Of a stretch of DNA of 64,000 nt, positions 26,022 to 34,275 are shown piece after piece (the first letter of the stretch is position 1; every line of letters starts with the position of its first letter). This DNA is from Rhodanobacter sp. AS-Z3 (GTDB lineage: Bacteria > Pseudomonadota > Gammaproteobacteria > Xanthomonadales > Rhodanobacteraceae): assembly GCF_029224025.1 (NCBI RefSeq), contig NZ_CP119392.1, forward strand, positions 2,875,001 through 2,939,000. The letters run 5' to 3'. A program made the position numbers and the translations under genes. A model generated the notes under the pieces. It saw nothing but the letters and a program-made list of their open reading frames with translations, ran no database searches and had not been told where the DNA came from.

Positions 26022-27266
26022 ATGCCCAGACAGCTCGACGCCAGCAGTATCTTCGACTACCTGCGCCCCGGCATGGAAATCTATACGCCCGGATGCGCCG
26101 GCCATTCGCTGCTGTTCGAATCGTGGTTGAGCCAGGCGCCCGAGCGTTGCGCGCAACTGCGCTTCACCGGCGTGCACATTCCCACGGTGAACTGCTTTGA
26201 TTTCGCCGGCCTCGACTCGCAGACACGTCAGCGCACTATCTTCCTCAGTAGCGATTTGCGCGCCTCGTGGCTGGCAGGCAAGGTCGATTACCTGCCGATG
26301 ACTTACAGCGGCACCTGGCAGTGGCTGGTCGAGCAGGTCCGTTTTGATGTGGCGCTGGTGCAGGTGGCTCCACCGGACGCCAACGGCGAATGCTCGCTGG
26401 GCGTGGCCTGCGACTTCACCCCGGCGGTGTGGCCGCAGGCGACCCGGGTGCTGGCGCACGTCAATCCGCGCATGCCGCGCACGCACGGTCCGTCGATTCC
26501 ATGGTCACGCATTGATGCGGCTGTTGAACACGACAGCCCGCTGCTGCGGGTGCCTGATCCCGAGCCGGACGCGTCCATGGATGCCGTCGCTGCGAACGTT
26601 GCCGGGCTGGTCGACAATGGCGCGACCTTGCAGCTTGGTCTCGGTCGATTGCAGTCAGCCGTACTACGCGTACTGCATGACCGTCGCAACCTGCGTATCC
26701 ACAGCGGCATGGTGTCGGATGGCTTGCTTGGTCTGATCGATGCGAACGCCCTGGCTGAAGATGTCGACGCTGTCGTGGCTGGCGTCGCCATCGGCACCGA
26801 AGCGTTATACGCCGCGGTCGCCGAGCGCGTGCGTTTCCGCGATGTCAGCCATACCCACGATCATGGCGTACTGCGCGCGATCCCCAAAATGACCGCAATC
26901 AACAGTGCGCTGTCGGTCGATCTGCTCGGTCAGATCAACGGCGAATACCTTGGCGGCCGCCAGCTCAGTGGCGTCGGCGGCCTGCCCGATTTCCTGCGCG
27001 GTGCGCGCCAGGCGCCCGGTGGCCGCGGAATCATTGCGCTGCCGGCTGCCACACCGAAGGGTGAAAGCCGCATCGTGCCGATGCTACCCGCCGGCCCGGT
27101 CAGCCTGCCGCGCATCGACGCCGACTGCATTGTCAGCGACCATGGCGTCGCCGACCTGCGTCACCTGGATGTACATGAGCGCGCCCGCGCTATCATTGCC
27201 ATCGCCGACCCGGCGCATCGCGAATCCCTTGAACGCGGCTGGCACGAACTCACGCGACAGCTGTGA
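26022..27266 (+). CDS. acetyl-CoA hydrolase/transferase family CoA-transferase
   Basis: A 414-aa member of the Cat1/4-hydroxybutyrate CoA-transferase family (family I-like). Conserved segments are VALVQVAPPDANGECSLG near residue 110, the DNGATLQLGLGRLQSAV glycine-rich stretch near 198 and GQINGEYLGGRQLSGVGG near 303-320, which holds a conserved Glu. It would transfer CoA from acetyl- or succinyl-CoA to a pathway acid; itaconate CoA-transferase belongs to this family. The ATG at 26022 is preferred over in-frame ATGs at 25951 and 25954, which overlap the predicted -10 box. Confidence 0.88.
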   Translation: MPRQLDASSIFDYLRPGMEIYTPGCAGHSLLFESWLSQAPERCAQLRFTGVHIPTVNCFDFAGLDSQTRQRTIFLSSDLRASWLAGKVDYLPMTYSGTWQWLVEQVRFDVALVQVAPPDANGECSLGVACDFTPAVWPQATRVLAHVNPRMPRTHGPSIPWSRIDAAVEHDSPLLRVPDPEPDASMDAVAANVAGLVDNGATLQLGLGRLQSAVLRVLHDRRNLRIHSGMVSDGLLGLIDANALAEDVDAVVAGVAIGTEALYAAVAERVRFRDVSHTHDHGVLRAIPKMTAINSALSVDLLGQINGEYLGGRQLSGVGGLPDFLRGARQAPGGRGIIALPAATPKGESRIVPMLPAGPVSLPRIDADCIVSDHGVADLRHLDVHERARAIIAIADPAHRESLERGWHELTRQL

Positions 27267-27306
27267 GCACTTAGCCACGCGTGACCGCCCCTTGAAGGAT
27301 GATTGA

Positions 27307-28047
27307 ATGACCGCAAAGCCACGCAGCAAACCCCGTTACGCCGAACTTGGCGATTTGCTGCGGTCGGGCATCGAACGTGGCGACTACCCGGTAGGCAGCC
27401 TGCTGCCCACCGAACTGGAGTTGTGCGAGCGTCACGAGGTCAGCCGACACACCGCCCGAGCGGCGCTGGCGCAGCTGATGAGCGCCGGGCTGGTCTCCCG
27501 TCGCCCGGGTGCTGGCACGCGGGTGATCGCCCAGCGCGAGGCCATGCGCTACGAACACGGCATCGACACCGTCGACATGCTGATGCAGTACGGCAATTCG
27601 ACGCGACTGAAAGTGATGTCCTGCACCCGCAAAGTGGCTGACGAGGCCATGGCAACCCGGCTGGAAATGACCAAGGGCAAGGATTACCTGCACCTGGTCG
27701 GCTTGCGTCTGGAAGAGCCCACGCTCGATCCGATCGCCGTCACCGAAATGTTCGTGCCGGTGCGCACCGGCGTACCGGCCGAGAAAATGCTTGATTCCCA
27801 TACCGCCAGTCGCGCCGTTGCACGCTTCCTGGACGCATCCCGGCTGTCGCGGGTGGAACAGGTTTTCGACGCCGCCTCGTTCACCCCTGATGAGGCCAAG
27901 CTGCTGGGCATCAAGCGCAACGAACCGGCCCTGCGCGTGCAACGTCGTTACCGAGGCACCGAGGACCGTCTGATGATGCTCGCCGTCAGCCTGCATCCGC
28001 CCGGTCGCTTTGCCTACAGCATGGTGTTGTCGCGCACTACGCGATGA
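27307..28047 (+). CDS. GntR-family regulator, HutC/UTRA type (second copy)
   Basis: A 246-aa regulator with an N-terminal winged helix (YAELGDLLRSGIERGDYPVGS, then HEVSRHTARAALAQLMSAGLVSRRPGAGT) and a UTRA effector domain ending in LAVSLHPPGRFAYSM. It is 40 bp downstream of the CoA-transferase, behind an AAGGATG site, and so likely in one transcript. The palindrome TGTCCGGACA upstream of its own operon makes it the best candidate binder of that site, but this is inference. The LysR at 29920 and the other GntR are alternatives. Confidence 0.9.
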   Translation: MTAKPRSKPRYAELGDLLRSGIERGDYPVGSLLPTELELCERHEVSRHTARAALAQLMSAGLVSRRPGAGTRVIAQREAMRYEHGIDTVDMLMQYGNSTRLKVMSCTRKVADEAMATRLEMTKGKDYLHLVGLRLEEPTLDPIAVTEMFVPVRTGVPAEKMLDSHTASRAVARFLDASRLSRVEQVFDAASFTPDEAKLLGIKRNEPALRVQRRYRGTEDRLMMLAVSLHPPGRFAYSMVLSRTTR

Positions 28048-28090
28048 GCATACGACGGCTTGCCTGCGGCCCAGCCACGCCGATGCATCT

Positions 28091-28282
28091 TCAGCGCGTG
28101 AACAGCAAACGCAATACCGAAGGCCGCAACGCCATCCACATCAACTGACGAAATTCCGCTGGCGTCAGGCTGGTCTTGCACGGCAGCATGCCCGCCACAC
28201 CATCCATCACCAGCAAGCCATCCACCGATTTCACCTCGTTGATGCGCACGTCGAGCTTCATCGCTGGCGTTACCACCTTCAT
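28091..28282 (-). CDS. 63-aa protein coupled to the flavoprotein
   Basis: A small protein that begins MKVVTPAMKLDVRINEV and ends LRPSVLRLLFTR. Its ATG overlaps the stop of the flavoprotein by 4 bp (ATGA, 28279-28282), the coupling seen between true genes all over this island. The composition is balanced, with no signal peptide and no clear membrane helix. It ends 43 bp from the convergent GntR stop. I recognise no family; a small partner or maturation factor of the flavoprotein is possible. Confidence 0.6.
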   Translation of the reverse strand: MKVVTPAMKLDVRINEVKSVDGLLVMDGVAGMLPCKTSLTPAEFRQLMWMALRPSVLRLLFTR

Positions 28283-29805
28283 GCCACCACCTGCGCGTCT
28301 TTCCACGCGGCCAGGGCCACCAGGCCACGGCCCGCCGCACGACCGGAAATCATTGCCTCGGTCAGATAGGAACCGTTCTGGTAGAGGTCAGAGAACATCG
28401 AACCCAGTTCGCCTGCTTCATACAGTCGTGGCACTGCCCTGCCCGCATGATCCAGCACTTCGGAGGCGATGTTGCGACGCGCGCCACCGCCGGTGCAGAC
28501 GATTACCGGATCGACCTTGATGGCATAAAACGGTGCTTGTGCAATCGGCATCAAGGTATCCGCCTTGCGCCCGAAATCGCCATCATGCTTATTCGCACAT
28601 GCGGCGTTATAGCGATCCACCGTGGTCTTGATCAAAGCCGGATCGCGGCCGATCTTCTGCGCCAGTTCCTCGATGCTGTCGGCCTTGACGATCCAGCCCT
28701 TGGCGATTTCTGCAGCGTTGTCGTCACTCCACTGGTAACCACGCACCACCGGGTTCCAGGTCATCACCTCGGTAACCAGCTTGTTGTACTGACAGGTGAT
28801 GGCGTCGAAGATCATGTGCACCGGCTGGGCGCGATAGTGCGGCGTGTCGACCCAGTGACCGTGCTTCTTTTCCTTGTAGTGGGTCAGCTGCAGCTCGGCC
28901 GTCTCGTTGTAGAAGCGCTCGCCCTCGGCATCGATCTCGATCCAGCTAAAGCTTTGCCAGAAGAAGTTGCGCAGGAATGCACTGCTGAAACCCGGTGGCT
29001 TGAAACCCGGCCAGATACCGCCTGACTGGCCCTGGTTGCGCAGGTGCCACAAGTCGGCGCCCGCCTTCTGCAGGATCTTGATGCCATCGCCGGTATTGTG
29101 CGGTGTGCCCAGCGGGTTCGCCTCGGACAGGCCGTAGTAGTCGCGCTGCATCTCGACGTTGGCCTCGAAACCACCGGTCGCCATCAGCACGCCACGATCG
29201 GCGCGCAGCGCCTGGCGCTTGCCGTCGATCTCGGCGATCACCCCGAACACTTCGAGCGTATCGGGGTCCTGAACCAGATCGCGCAGCGGTGCTTCATAGA
29301 CAATCTGGATGCGCGGGCGCAGCCGGATGTTCTCGCGGAAGGCCAGGTAGACACCGCTGGGAATCGGCAGAATGGTGGCGGTGCAGTACACGGCATCACG
29401 CGCACCGAACTCGGGGAATTCCAGCACCGCGTCGCGTTCGCTGAAGCCGGTGCCATGAATGAATTGGGCACCGGCCTGCTGCGCCCGCTCCTGAATCCAC
29501 GGTTCCAGCTTCGTCATCGCCTCGGCCCAGGCCAACAGCATCTCTTCGGGAATCGGATTGGCCGTACTCATCTTGCGCTGATAGTCCGCCAGCGCCTTGG
29601 CATCGCGCGAGATCAGCAACGACTGGCCCGCCACGCGACTGTTGCCGCCTGTCTCCGCCTCCGGTGCCTTCTCCAGAATCAGGATGCGGCAATCCGCATC
29701 GAGGTCATGCGCTTCGATCGCGGCACACATGCCAGCCAGACCGAAGCCGGCAATGATGATGTCCCACTCCTGATCCCACTGTTTGACGGAAGACAGACTT
29801 GCCAT
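28279..29805 (-). CDS. fumarate reductase/ketosteroid dehydrogenase-type FAD flavoprotein
   Basis: A 508-aa FAD-dependent oxidoreductase. The N-terminal dinucleotide motif is IIAGFGLAGMCAAIEA (about 16-31) with the ILEKAPEAETGGNSRVAGQ FAD loop; GVLMATGGFEAN lies mid-protein and RLYEAGELGS with NGSYLTEAMISGRAAGR closes the FAD site. This matches the family of fumarate reductase, urocanate reductase, tricarballylate dehydrogenase and 3-ketosteroid delta-1-dehydrogenase. It would introduce or reduce a C=C bond. It has no signal peptide, so it is cytoplasmic. It is divergent from a LysR gene. Confidence 0.9.
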   Translation of the reverse strand: MASLSSVKQWDQEWDIIIAGFGLAGMCAAIEAHDLDADCRILILEKAPEAETGGNSRVAGQSLLISRDAKALADYQRKMSTANPIPEEMLLAWAEAMTKLEPWIQERAQQAGAQFIHGTGFSERDAVLEFPEFGARDAVYCTATILPIPSGVYLAFRENIRLRPRIQIVYEAPLRDLVQDPDTLEVFGVIAEIDGKRQALRADRGVLMATGGFEANVEMQRDYYGLSEANPLGTPHNTGDGIKILQKAGADLWHLRNQGQSGGIWPGFKPPGFSSAFLRNFFWQSFSWIEIDAEGERFYNETAELQLTHYKEKKHGHWVDTPHYRAQPVHMIFDAITCQYNKLVTEVMTWNPVVRGYQWSDDNAAEIAKGWIVKADSIEELAQKIGRDPALIKTTVDRYNAACANKHDGDFGRKADTLMPIAQAPFYAIKVDPVIVCTGGGARRNIASEVLDHAGRAVPRLYEAGELGSMFSDLYQNGSYLTEAMISGRAAGRGLVALAAWKDAQVVA

Positions 29806-29919
29806 GACGCTCTACCTGTTGGAGTCAGCAGTACGCACTATCCGGCGCGACGCGGGCACAAGGCCAACGAATTCGAAGCACCGCTACAACCGCGCGTTGT
29901 AATGACTTAGGCTGAAGCC

Positions 29920-30855
29920 ATGGATCTACGCCAACTCCGCTATTTTCTCGCGCTCGTCGAATACGGCAGTTTCACGCGTGCCGCGGCGATGACCGGGCGT
30001 ACCCAACAGGCGTTGAGCAAGGGTATTCAGGCGCTGGAGCACAGCCTCGGCACACGCGTGGTTGAGCGCGGCACGCATGGCGTGCGCCTCACCAGCGCGG
30101 GGCGATTGTTGCTCGACCACGCACGCATCGCTGATGAGGCGGTACGCAGTTTCGAGGAGCGCCTGCAGGAGTTGCAAACCGGCACGGAGGGCGAGGTACG
30201 CATTGGGGTCGCACCTACCGGCGCCAGTGCGCTGGTCGCGCCCGCCGTGCTGGCACTACGGCAGCAATGGCCGGACATCGGCGTACGCGTGATCGGCGGC
30301 ATCCTGCCTGATTTGTTGCCAGCGCTGCTGGCACGTGAGGTCGATGTGGTGGTGGCCCTCGACACGGTCAGCGAACCCGATCCACAGGTGATTCGAGACG
30401 TGCTGATGCAGGATGAATACCGGATCATGGCCGGCGCCCGGCACCCATTGGCAGGCCGGCGCGTGAACAGCGTAGACCTGCTGCAGTACCCATGGATCGT
30501 GGGGCGGCGCCTGGGTTCGGTGGAAGTCGAATTCCGGCAGCGCTTCGTCGAAGCCGGGCTGACGGCGCCGGCATCGGTGATCGAGTCATCCTCGGCCGAG
30601 TTCCTGCGCGCTCTGGTGAGTGCCGATCACTACCTCACCTTGTTGCCCAGCCTGCTGGTCCACGACGAACTGCGTTCCGGCCAGTGGGTTCGATTGAACG
30701 CACCGGGCTTCAGCTGGCAGCGCCCGCTCATTGCCTGCACGCGCCAGGGCGAGCCGCAGTCCACCCCGGTGTTGCGCTTGCTGCAGGCCCTGCACAACGC
30801 TGCCGCTTCCCTGCGGCAGACTGGGCAAGCCGGCGACGAGCCCAACAACGATTGA
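29920..30855 (+). CDS. LysR-family transcriptional regulator
   Basis: A 311-aa LysR regulator. The N-terminal helix-turn-helix is MDLRQLRYFLALVEYGSFTRAAAM...QQALSKGIQALEHSLGTRVVERG, and the effector domain (GEVRIGVAPTGASALVAPAV onward) follows. It diverges from the flavoprotein gene across a 114-bp gap (29806-29919), the classic layout in which LysR controls its divergent neighbour. I did not find a convincing operator in that gap. The inducer is unknown. Confidence 0.92.
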   Translation: MDLRQLRYFLALVEYGSFTRAAAMTGRTQQALSKGIQALEHSLGTRVVERGTHGVRLTSAGRLLLDHARIADEAVRSFEERLQELQTGTEGEVRIGVAPTGASALVAPAVLALRQQWPDIGVRVIGGILPDLLPALLAREVDVVVALDTVSEPDPQVIRDVLMQDEYRIMAGARHPLAGRRVNSVDLLQYPWIVGRRLGSVEVEFRQRFVEAGLTAPASVIESSSAEFLRALVSADHYLTLLPSLLVHDELRSGQWVRLNAPGFSWQRPLIACTRQGEPQSTPVLRLLQALHNAAASLRQTGQAGDEPNND

Positions 30856-30895
30856 ACGGCAGGGTTGGCCCGGGCCGAATCGTTGAGATGGACGT

Positions 30896-31189
30896 CTAAT
30901 CGGGTAGTCCGTTCACCAACACCACATCAAAGTGCCCAGTCCCTGCACGCAACTGTTTCGCCTGCGTGTATTCGGGCGAATCCCAGAAGCGTCGCGCCGC
31001 TTCCATTGACGGCCACTCGGAAATCACCATCTTCCCTTCCGGCGCCTCACCTTCAAGGGCTTCCGCCACACTGCCAAGCACCCGATAGCGGCCACCGAAC
31101 GCCGCCACCATCGGAGCGACGGTTTGGGCGTAGGCACGGAATGCCGCTGGATCGGAAATTCGTGCAGTCACCAGCATGAATGCAGTCAT
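30896..31189 (-). CDS. DUF1330 family small protein
   Basis: A 97-aa ferredoxin-like-fold protein of the DUF1330 type: MTAFMLVTARISDPAAFRAYAQ at the start, GKMVISEWPSMEAARRFWDSPEY in the middle. The ATG at 31189 has AAGGAGG seven bases upstream and is better than an in-frame TTG at 31195. It is the last gene of the minus-strand operon starting at 36883. DUF1330 proteins are often found in catabolic operons; no activity can be read from the sequence. Confidence 0.85.
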   Translation of the reverse strand: MTAFMLVTARISDPAAFRAYAQTVAPMVAAFGGRYRVLGSVAEALEGEAPEGKMVISEWPSMEAARRFWDSPEYTQAKQLRAGTGHFDVVLVNGLPD

Positions 31190-31202
31190 GGTCAACCCTC
31201 CT

Positions 31203-31922
31203 TCAAGCGTTGCTGACGAGCTCGGTCAGTTCGTATTGGGTCTGCATGTAGCCACCGACGCCACCCTTCAGGAAGATGTAGTTGCCGTCATCGGTACACC
31301 ACACGTCATACGGCGGGTGTTCCTCGGGCAACTGGCCGGCGGTGTCGACATACCTGAAATGCAGCGCATCGAACGTTCCGGCCGCCACCGTGACTGACTC
31401 GCGCCCGACGAACTCCAGACCGAAACCCAGTCCGAACAACATCGGCCCGGTGGCGCCGCGATGGTCCGGCGAGGTCAGCATCAGATGCGGGTAGAACTGC
31501 CGCCCCGGCCCCTGGCTCAAGTCGTAGATGCGCAGACACAGTGCATCACCACAAATCGGGTGGGCACCAAGCCAGCGCACGCGTTCCGGCAGATCGATCC
31601 GCTGGGAAATTTTTCCGGCCGATCGATTGACGGTTTCGCACATGGCCTGTGTATCGGTGAAATGCATCTGACCGGTGCCCTCGAAGCGGTCACCCACCGT
31701 GAGCCGGACCGAACAGTCGATCGGATACCACTCAGGGTCCAGGCTCATCACGATGTCGCGAATGACATTCGGCTCATCGTCAATTTCGCAATGCGCGTGC
31801 ACTACCCGCACGCCATCCGCCTGATCGGTGAGCATGAAGTATTCACGGCCGCGCTCCTGGCCAAGCCGCTCGGGCTTGGCGCTGGTATAGCGGATGGTTC
31901 CACGCAGAGTCTTGTGTTTCAT
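31203..31922 (-). CDS. unknown beta-rich cytoplasmic protein
   Basis: A 239-aa protein with no signal peptide, beginning MKHKTLRGTIRYTSAKPERL behind an AAGGAGG site. Many alternating beta-strand segments are seen (GVRVVHAHCEID, CSVRLTVGDRFEGTGQMHF, ESVTVAAGTFDALHFRYVD). The GTFDALHFRYV segment recalls DUF3108/lipoprotein-sorting folds, so it may bind a hydrophobic ligand. It follows membrane paralogue C in the operon, separated from it by a short tandem repeat. Not recognised as a characterised family. Confidence 0.65.
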   Translation of the reverse strand: MKHKTLRGTIRYTSAKPERLGQERGREYFMLTDQADGVRVVHAHCEIDDEPNVIRDIVMSLDPEWYPIDCSVRLTVGDRFEGTGQMHFTDTQAMCETVNRSAGKISQRIDLPERVRWLGAHPICGDALCLRIYDLSQGPGRQFYPHLMLTSPDHRGATGPMLFGLGFGLEFVGRESVTVAAGTFDALHFRYVDTAGQLPEEHPPYDVWCTDDGNYIFLKGGVGGYMQTQYELTELVSNA

Positions 31923-31930
31923 GCAGCCTC

Positions 31931-31990
31931 CTTCAAAACGGGCAGCTTCAGAACGGTCGGCTTCAGAACGGTCGGCTTCAGAAAGGTTTG
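31931..31990. repeat. 15-bp tandem repeat, four imperfect copies
   Basis: Units begin CTTCA: 31931-31945, 31946-31960, 31961-31975 and 31976-31990. Copies two and three are identical (CTTCAGAACGGTCGG). The last copy contains the stop codon and final codons of membrane paralogue C, so the array looks like an amplified gene end placed between that gene and the ribosome-binding site of the next gene. Confidence 0.75.
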
Positions 31991-32661
31991 ACGGCCGCGA
32001 TGAACGCCACCGTGCCAATACCGATCCAGTACACATAGGCCAACAGGCGCGCCACGCTGATCGAGCGCTCCAGCGTTGCCTCAACCTCCGGGTTGTTTCC
32101 TTCCACCGCCAGGCGACGGAACATTTCCTGCCACTCACGCATCACGAAGCGCAGTTTCAGACCGATCACCAGCATCAGCGAATAGATCAGCACCTTCGCC
32201 GAGAACCACAACTGGTGTTCACCACCGGCAAACGGGCCATGACCGAGCAACGAGCTCAGCGCGCAGACGAACAGCAGCGGGATCAGAACGAAGCGGACTT
32301 TCTCATCGATCTTCGTCAGGGTGATGCCCATTTCGGAGCGGCGGAAAATGAAGGCCGACCAGCACAGTCCCAACCATGCCAGACCCAACACCCAGAACAG
32401 CACCAGCCAATTTCCATCGTAGGGCTGCACGCCCCAGAACGTCCCCATGTGCAGGCCCAACGGAAGCAGCAGGATGATGCCTGAACGCGCAAGGATGTCG
32501 ATGCGGTAGGCGGTCTCCATGTGTCGTCGACGCTCTTCCATCGGCAACTTCCGATTCACCACGTTGTACGAGGTCTGGAATACCCCCCATTCCCCACCCA
32601 GCCAGTAAACCATCGCCAGGATGTGCACCCAGCGCAACATCCCCAGTTCATTCAGGACCAT
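31978..32661 (-). CDS. multi-pass membrane protein, paralogue C
   Basis: A 227-aa membrane protein and the third paralogue of the set at 3558-4232 and 4793-5455. It begins near MLRWVHILAMVYWLGGEWGV (conserved His and WLG motif), has about six hydrophobic helices, WFSAKVLIYSLML late in the chain, and ends AAVKPF, like GVVKPF of copy A. It follows the FAD-linked oxidase gene by 54 bp. A membrane electron acceptor for the flavin enzymes is a reasonable guess but unproven. Confidence 0.7.
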   Translation of the reverse strand: MVLNELGMLRWVHILAMVYWLGGEWGVFQTSYNVVNRKLPMEERRRHMETAYRIDILARSGIILLLPLGLHMGTFWGVQPYDGNWLVLFWVLGLAWLGLCWSAFIFRRSEMGITLTKIDEKVRFVLIPLLFVCALSSLLGHGPFAGGEHQLWFSAKVLIYSLMLVIGLKLRFVMREWQEMFRRLAVEGNNPEVEATLERSISVARLLAYVYWIGIGTVAFIAAVKPF

Positions 32662-32715
32662 GGCTCTTCCCCTCTGATTGTTTTCAAGACAACGTGACTA
32701 CGTCCGAACTCCCCA

Positions 32716-34275
32716 CTACACCAGCACCCCCGGATTCATCAGACCGGATGGATCAAGCTGCCGTTTGATGGCATCGAGCAAGGCCAACGCCACCGGATCA
32801 CGCCCGGCGCGATAGGTGTAGAACTTGCCGATCTGGAAATGCACTGCGCCGAGCCCACGCATGGTGTCGGCGATCTTGTGCTTGAGCGCATCAGCCGCCG
32901 CGCGTGCCGCCAGGTTTTCACCGGGACAGCCGATTCGCGCCAGGTGATCCGCGTCGACATTGCGGCGGTGAAATTCGGTGTGCGAATCGGGCCAGTAGAT
33001 ACATGGCTCGATCAAGGTGCCCTGCGCCCCTACCGTGGTCATCAAGGTACCAATGAACAAACCATGCTGATCCATCGTTGCCTGCTCGGCGGCAAACAAC
33101 GCATCGAGCGCCGCCAGCAACGTGGTTGCTTTCGAATGCGGCACCACGGCGTGGATCGGCGCCCAGCGTTCGCCACCAGAGCCGAGCATCGAATTGAGTG
33201 CGGAAAACGGATTGGCCGCCATCACCTTGGGGATGCTGTTTTCCACTTCCTCGCCGAACGATGCCACCAGCTTGCGGGCTGCTTCGACCCGCGCCGCCAC
33301 TTCGGCCGCCGAATCGCCTTCAAGGGTGACATGCAGCGAATACTGGGTCGGGTCCAGAAAATCGCGACCCTTGGCGACCAGCTTCAGGCCCTGCATCAGG
33401 CCGCCCTTCTTGATCACGTTGCCAAGCGTTTTGACGTCACTGCCAAGACTGGCCCGGCGCATGCGAATCTGCGACAGCTTTGGATCGAATGCCGCCACTT
33501 CCGACGGCAAGCCCGCACGTGCGAGGGCGCCCATCGCTCCGGTCAACCCTGCCGCCTCGTGAAATTGCCAAGATAGATAGTCGATATGCGAGTGCCGCGG
33601 CAGCAGGCGCAGGCTGGCGCGCAGCTTGATGCCGAGCAGGCCGCAATCGCCGAGGAACAAGCCGGTCAGGTCCGGGCCGAAATAGCGGAAGAATGGTGCC
33701 GAATTGCCCGATGCTGCTGAACCGGTTCGCACGACCTCACCATTTGCCGTCAACACTTCCACACCAAGCACGGCATCACCCGACGAACCGTAACGGCCGG
33801 AACCATGAAACACGCTGCCTTGCGACAGCGCACCACCGACCGTGGCGCGCAAGCCCGACATCGGACCGAAGTACGGCGTCCGCACGCCCTTCTCCGCCAG
33901 TGCAGCGTGCAGTTGCGCCCAGGTCACGCCCGCCTCGACCACCACGTACGCATCCTGGACATTGATCTCGACGATCCGGTCCAGCCCGGCGGTGTCCACC
34001 AGCACCGTCGGCTGGCGCGTAGCCAGATAACCTTCGGTGTAGCTCATGCCGCCACCGCGGGCGATGATCGCCACGCCCGCGGCGGTCAACTCGGCCACTA
34101 CGGGGGCCAACTGCTCTGACGTGTGTGGACGCAGCACAGCCAGCAGCGGCTCACCGCGCGAATACACATCCTGCGCGTAATACTGCAGCTCGACCTGATC
34201 GGTGATGCAGCCCGAGTCACCCCAGTCACGATGAATACGCTGGATGATTGCTGTGGCGTTAGCTGGCATGGTCAT
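32716..34275 (-). CDS. FAD-linked oxidase/dehydrogenase (VAO/PCMH fold)
   Basis: A 519-aa oxidoreductase with a PCMH-type FAD domain: LAVLRPHTSEQLAPVVAEL and IIARGGGMSYTEGYLATRQP near residues 50-90, then YFGPMSGLRATVGGALSQGSVFHGSG and the C-terminal FAD-linked oxidase region ending LDPSGLMNPGVLV. The architecture fits 4-cresol dehydrogenase, vanillyl-alcohol oxidase or D-lactate dehydrogenase-like enzymes. The ATG at 34275 overlaps the alpha/beta-hydrolase stop by 4 bp. I do not see the covalent His in the GGG motif. Substrate unknown. Confidence 0.87.
   Translation of the reverse strand: MTMPANATAIIQRIHRDWGDSGCITDQVELQYYAQDVYSRGEPLLAVLRPHTSEQLAPVVAELTAAGVAIIARGGGMSYTEGYLATRQPTVLVDTAGLDRIVEINVQDAYVVVEAGVTWAQLHAALAEKGVRTPYFGPMSGLRATVGGALSQGSVFHGSGRYGSSGDAVLGVEVLTANGEVVRTGSAASGNSAPFFRYFGPDLTGLFLGDCGLLGIKLRASLRLLPRHSHIDYLSWQFHEAAGLTGAMGALARAGLPSEVAAFDPKLSQIRMRRASLGSDVKTLGNVIKKGGLMQGLKLVAKGRDFLDPTQYSLHVTLEGDSAAEVAARVEAARKLVASFGEEVENSIPKVMAANPFSALNSMLGSGGERWAPIHAVVPHSKATTLLAALDALFAAEQATMDQHGLFIGTLMTTVGAQGTLIEPCIYWPDSHTEFHRRNVDADHLARIGCPGENLAARAAADALKHKIADTMRGLGAVHFQIGKFYTYRAGRDPVALALLDAIKRQLDPSGLMNPGVLV

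Noticed and set aside
25845..26486. Open reading frame extending MmgE/PrpD copy 2 upstream by about 214 codons
   Set aside because: It runs antisense through the divergent CoA-transferase start and the predicted promoter, and family similarity begins at about 25844.
28014..28340. A 108-aa minus-strand reading frame overlapping the small flavoprotein-linked gene
   Set aside because: It is Trp/Arg-rich, runs antisense into the GntR gene and lacks a coupled start; the 63-aa frame is better supported.
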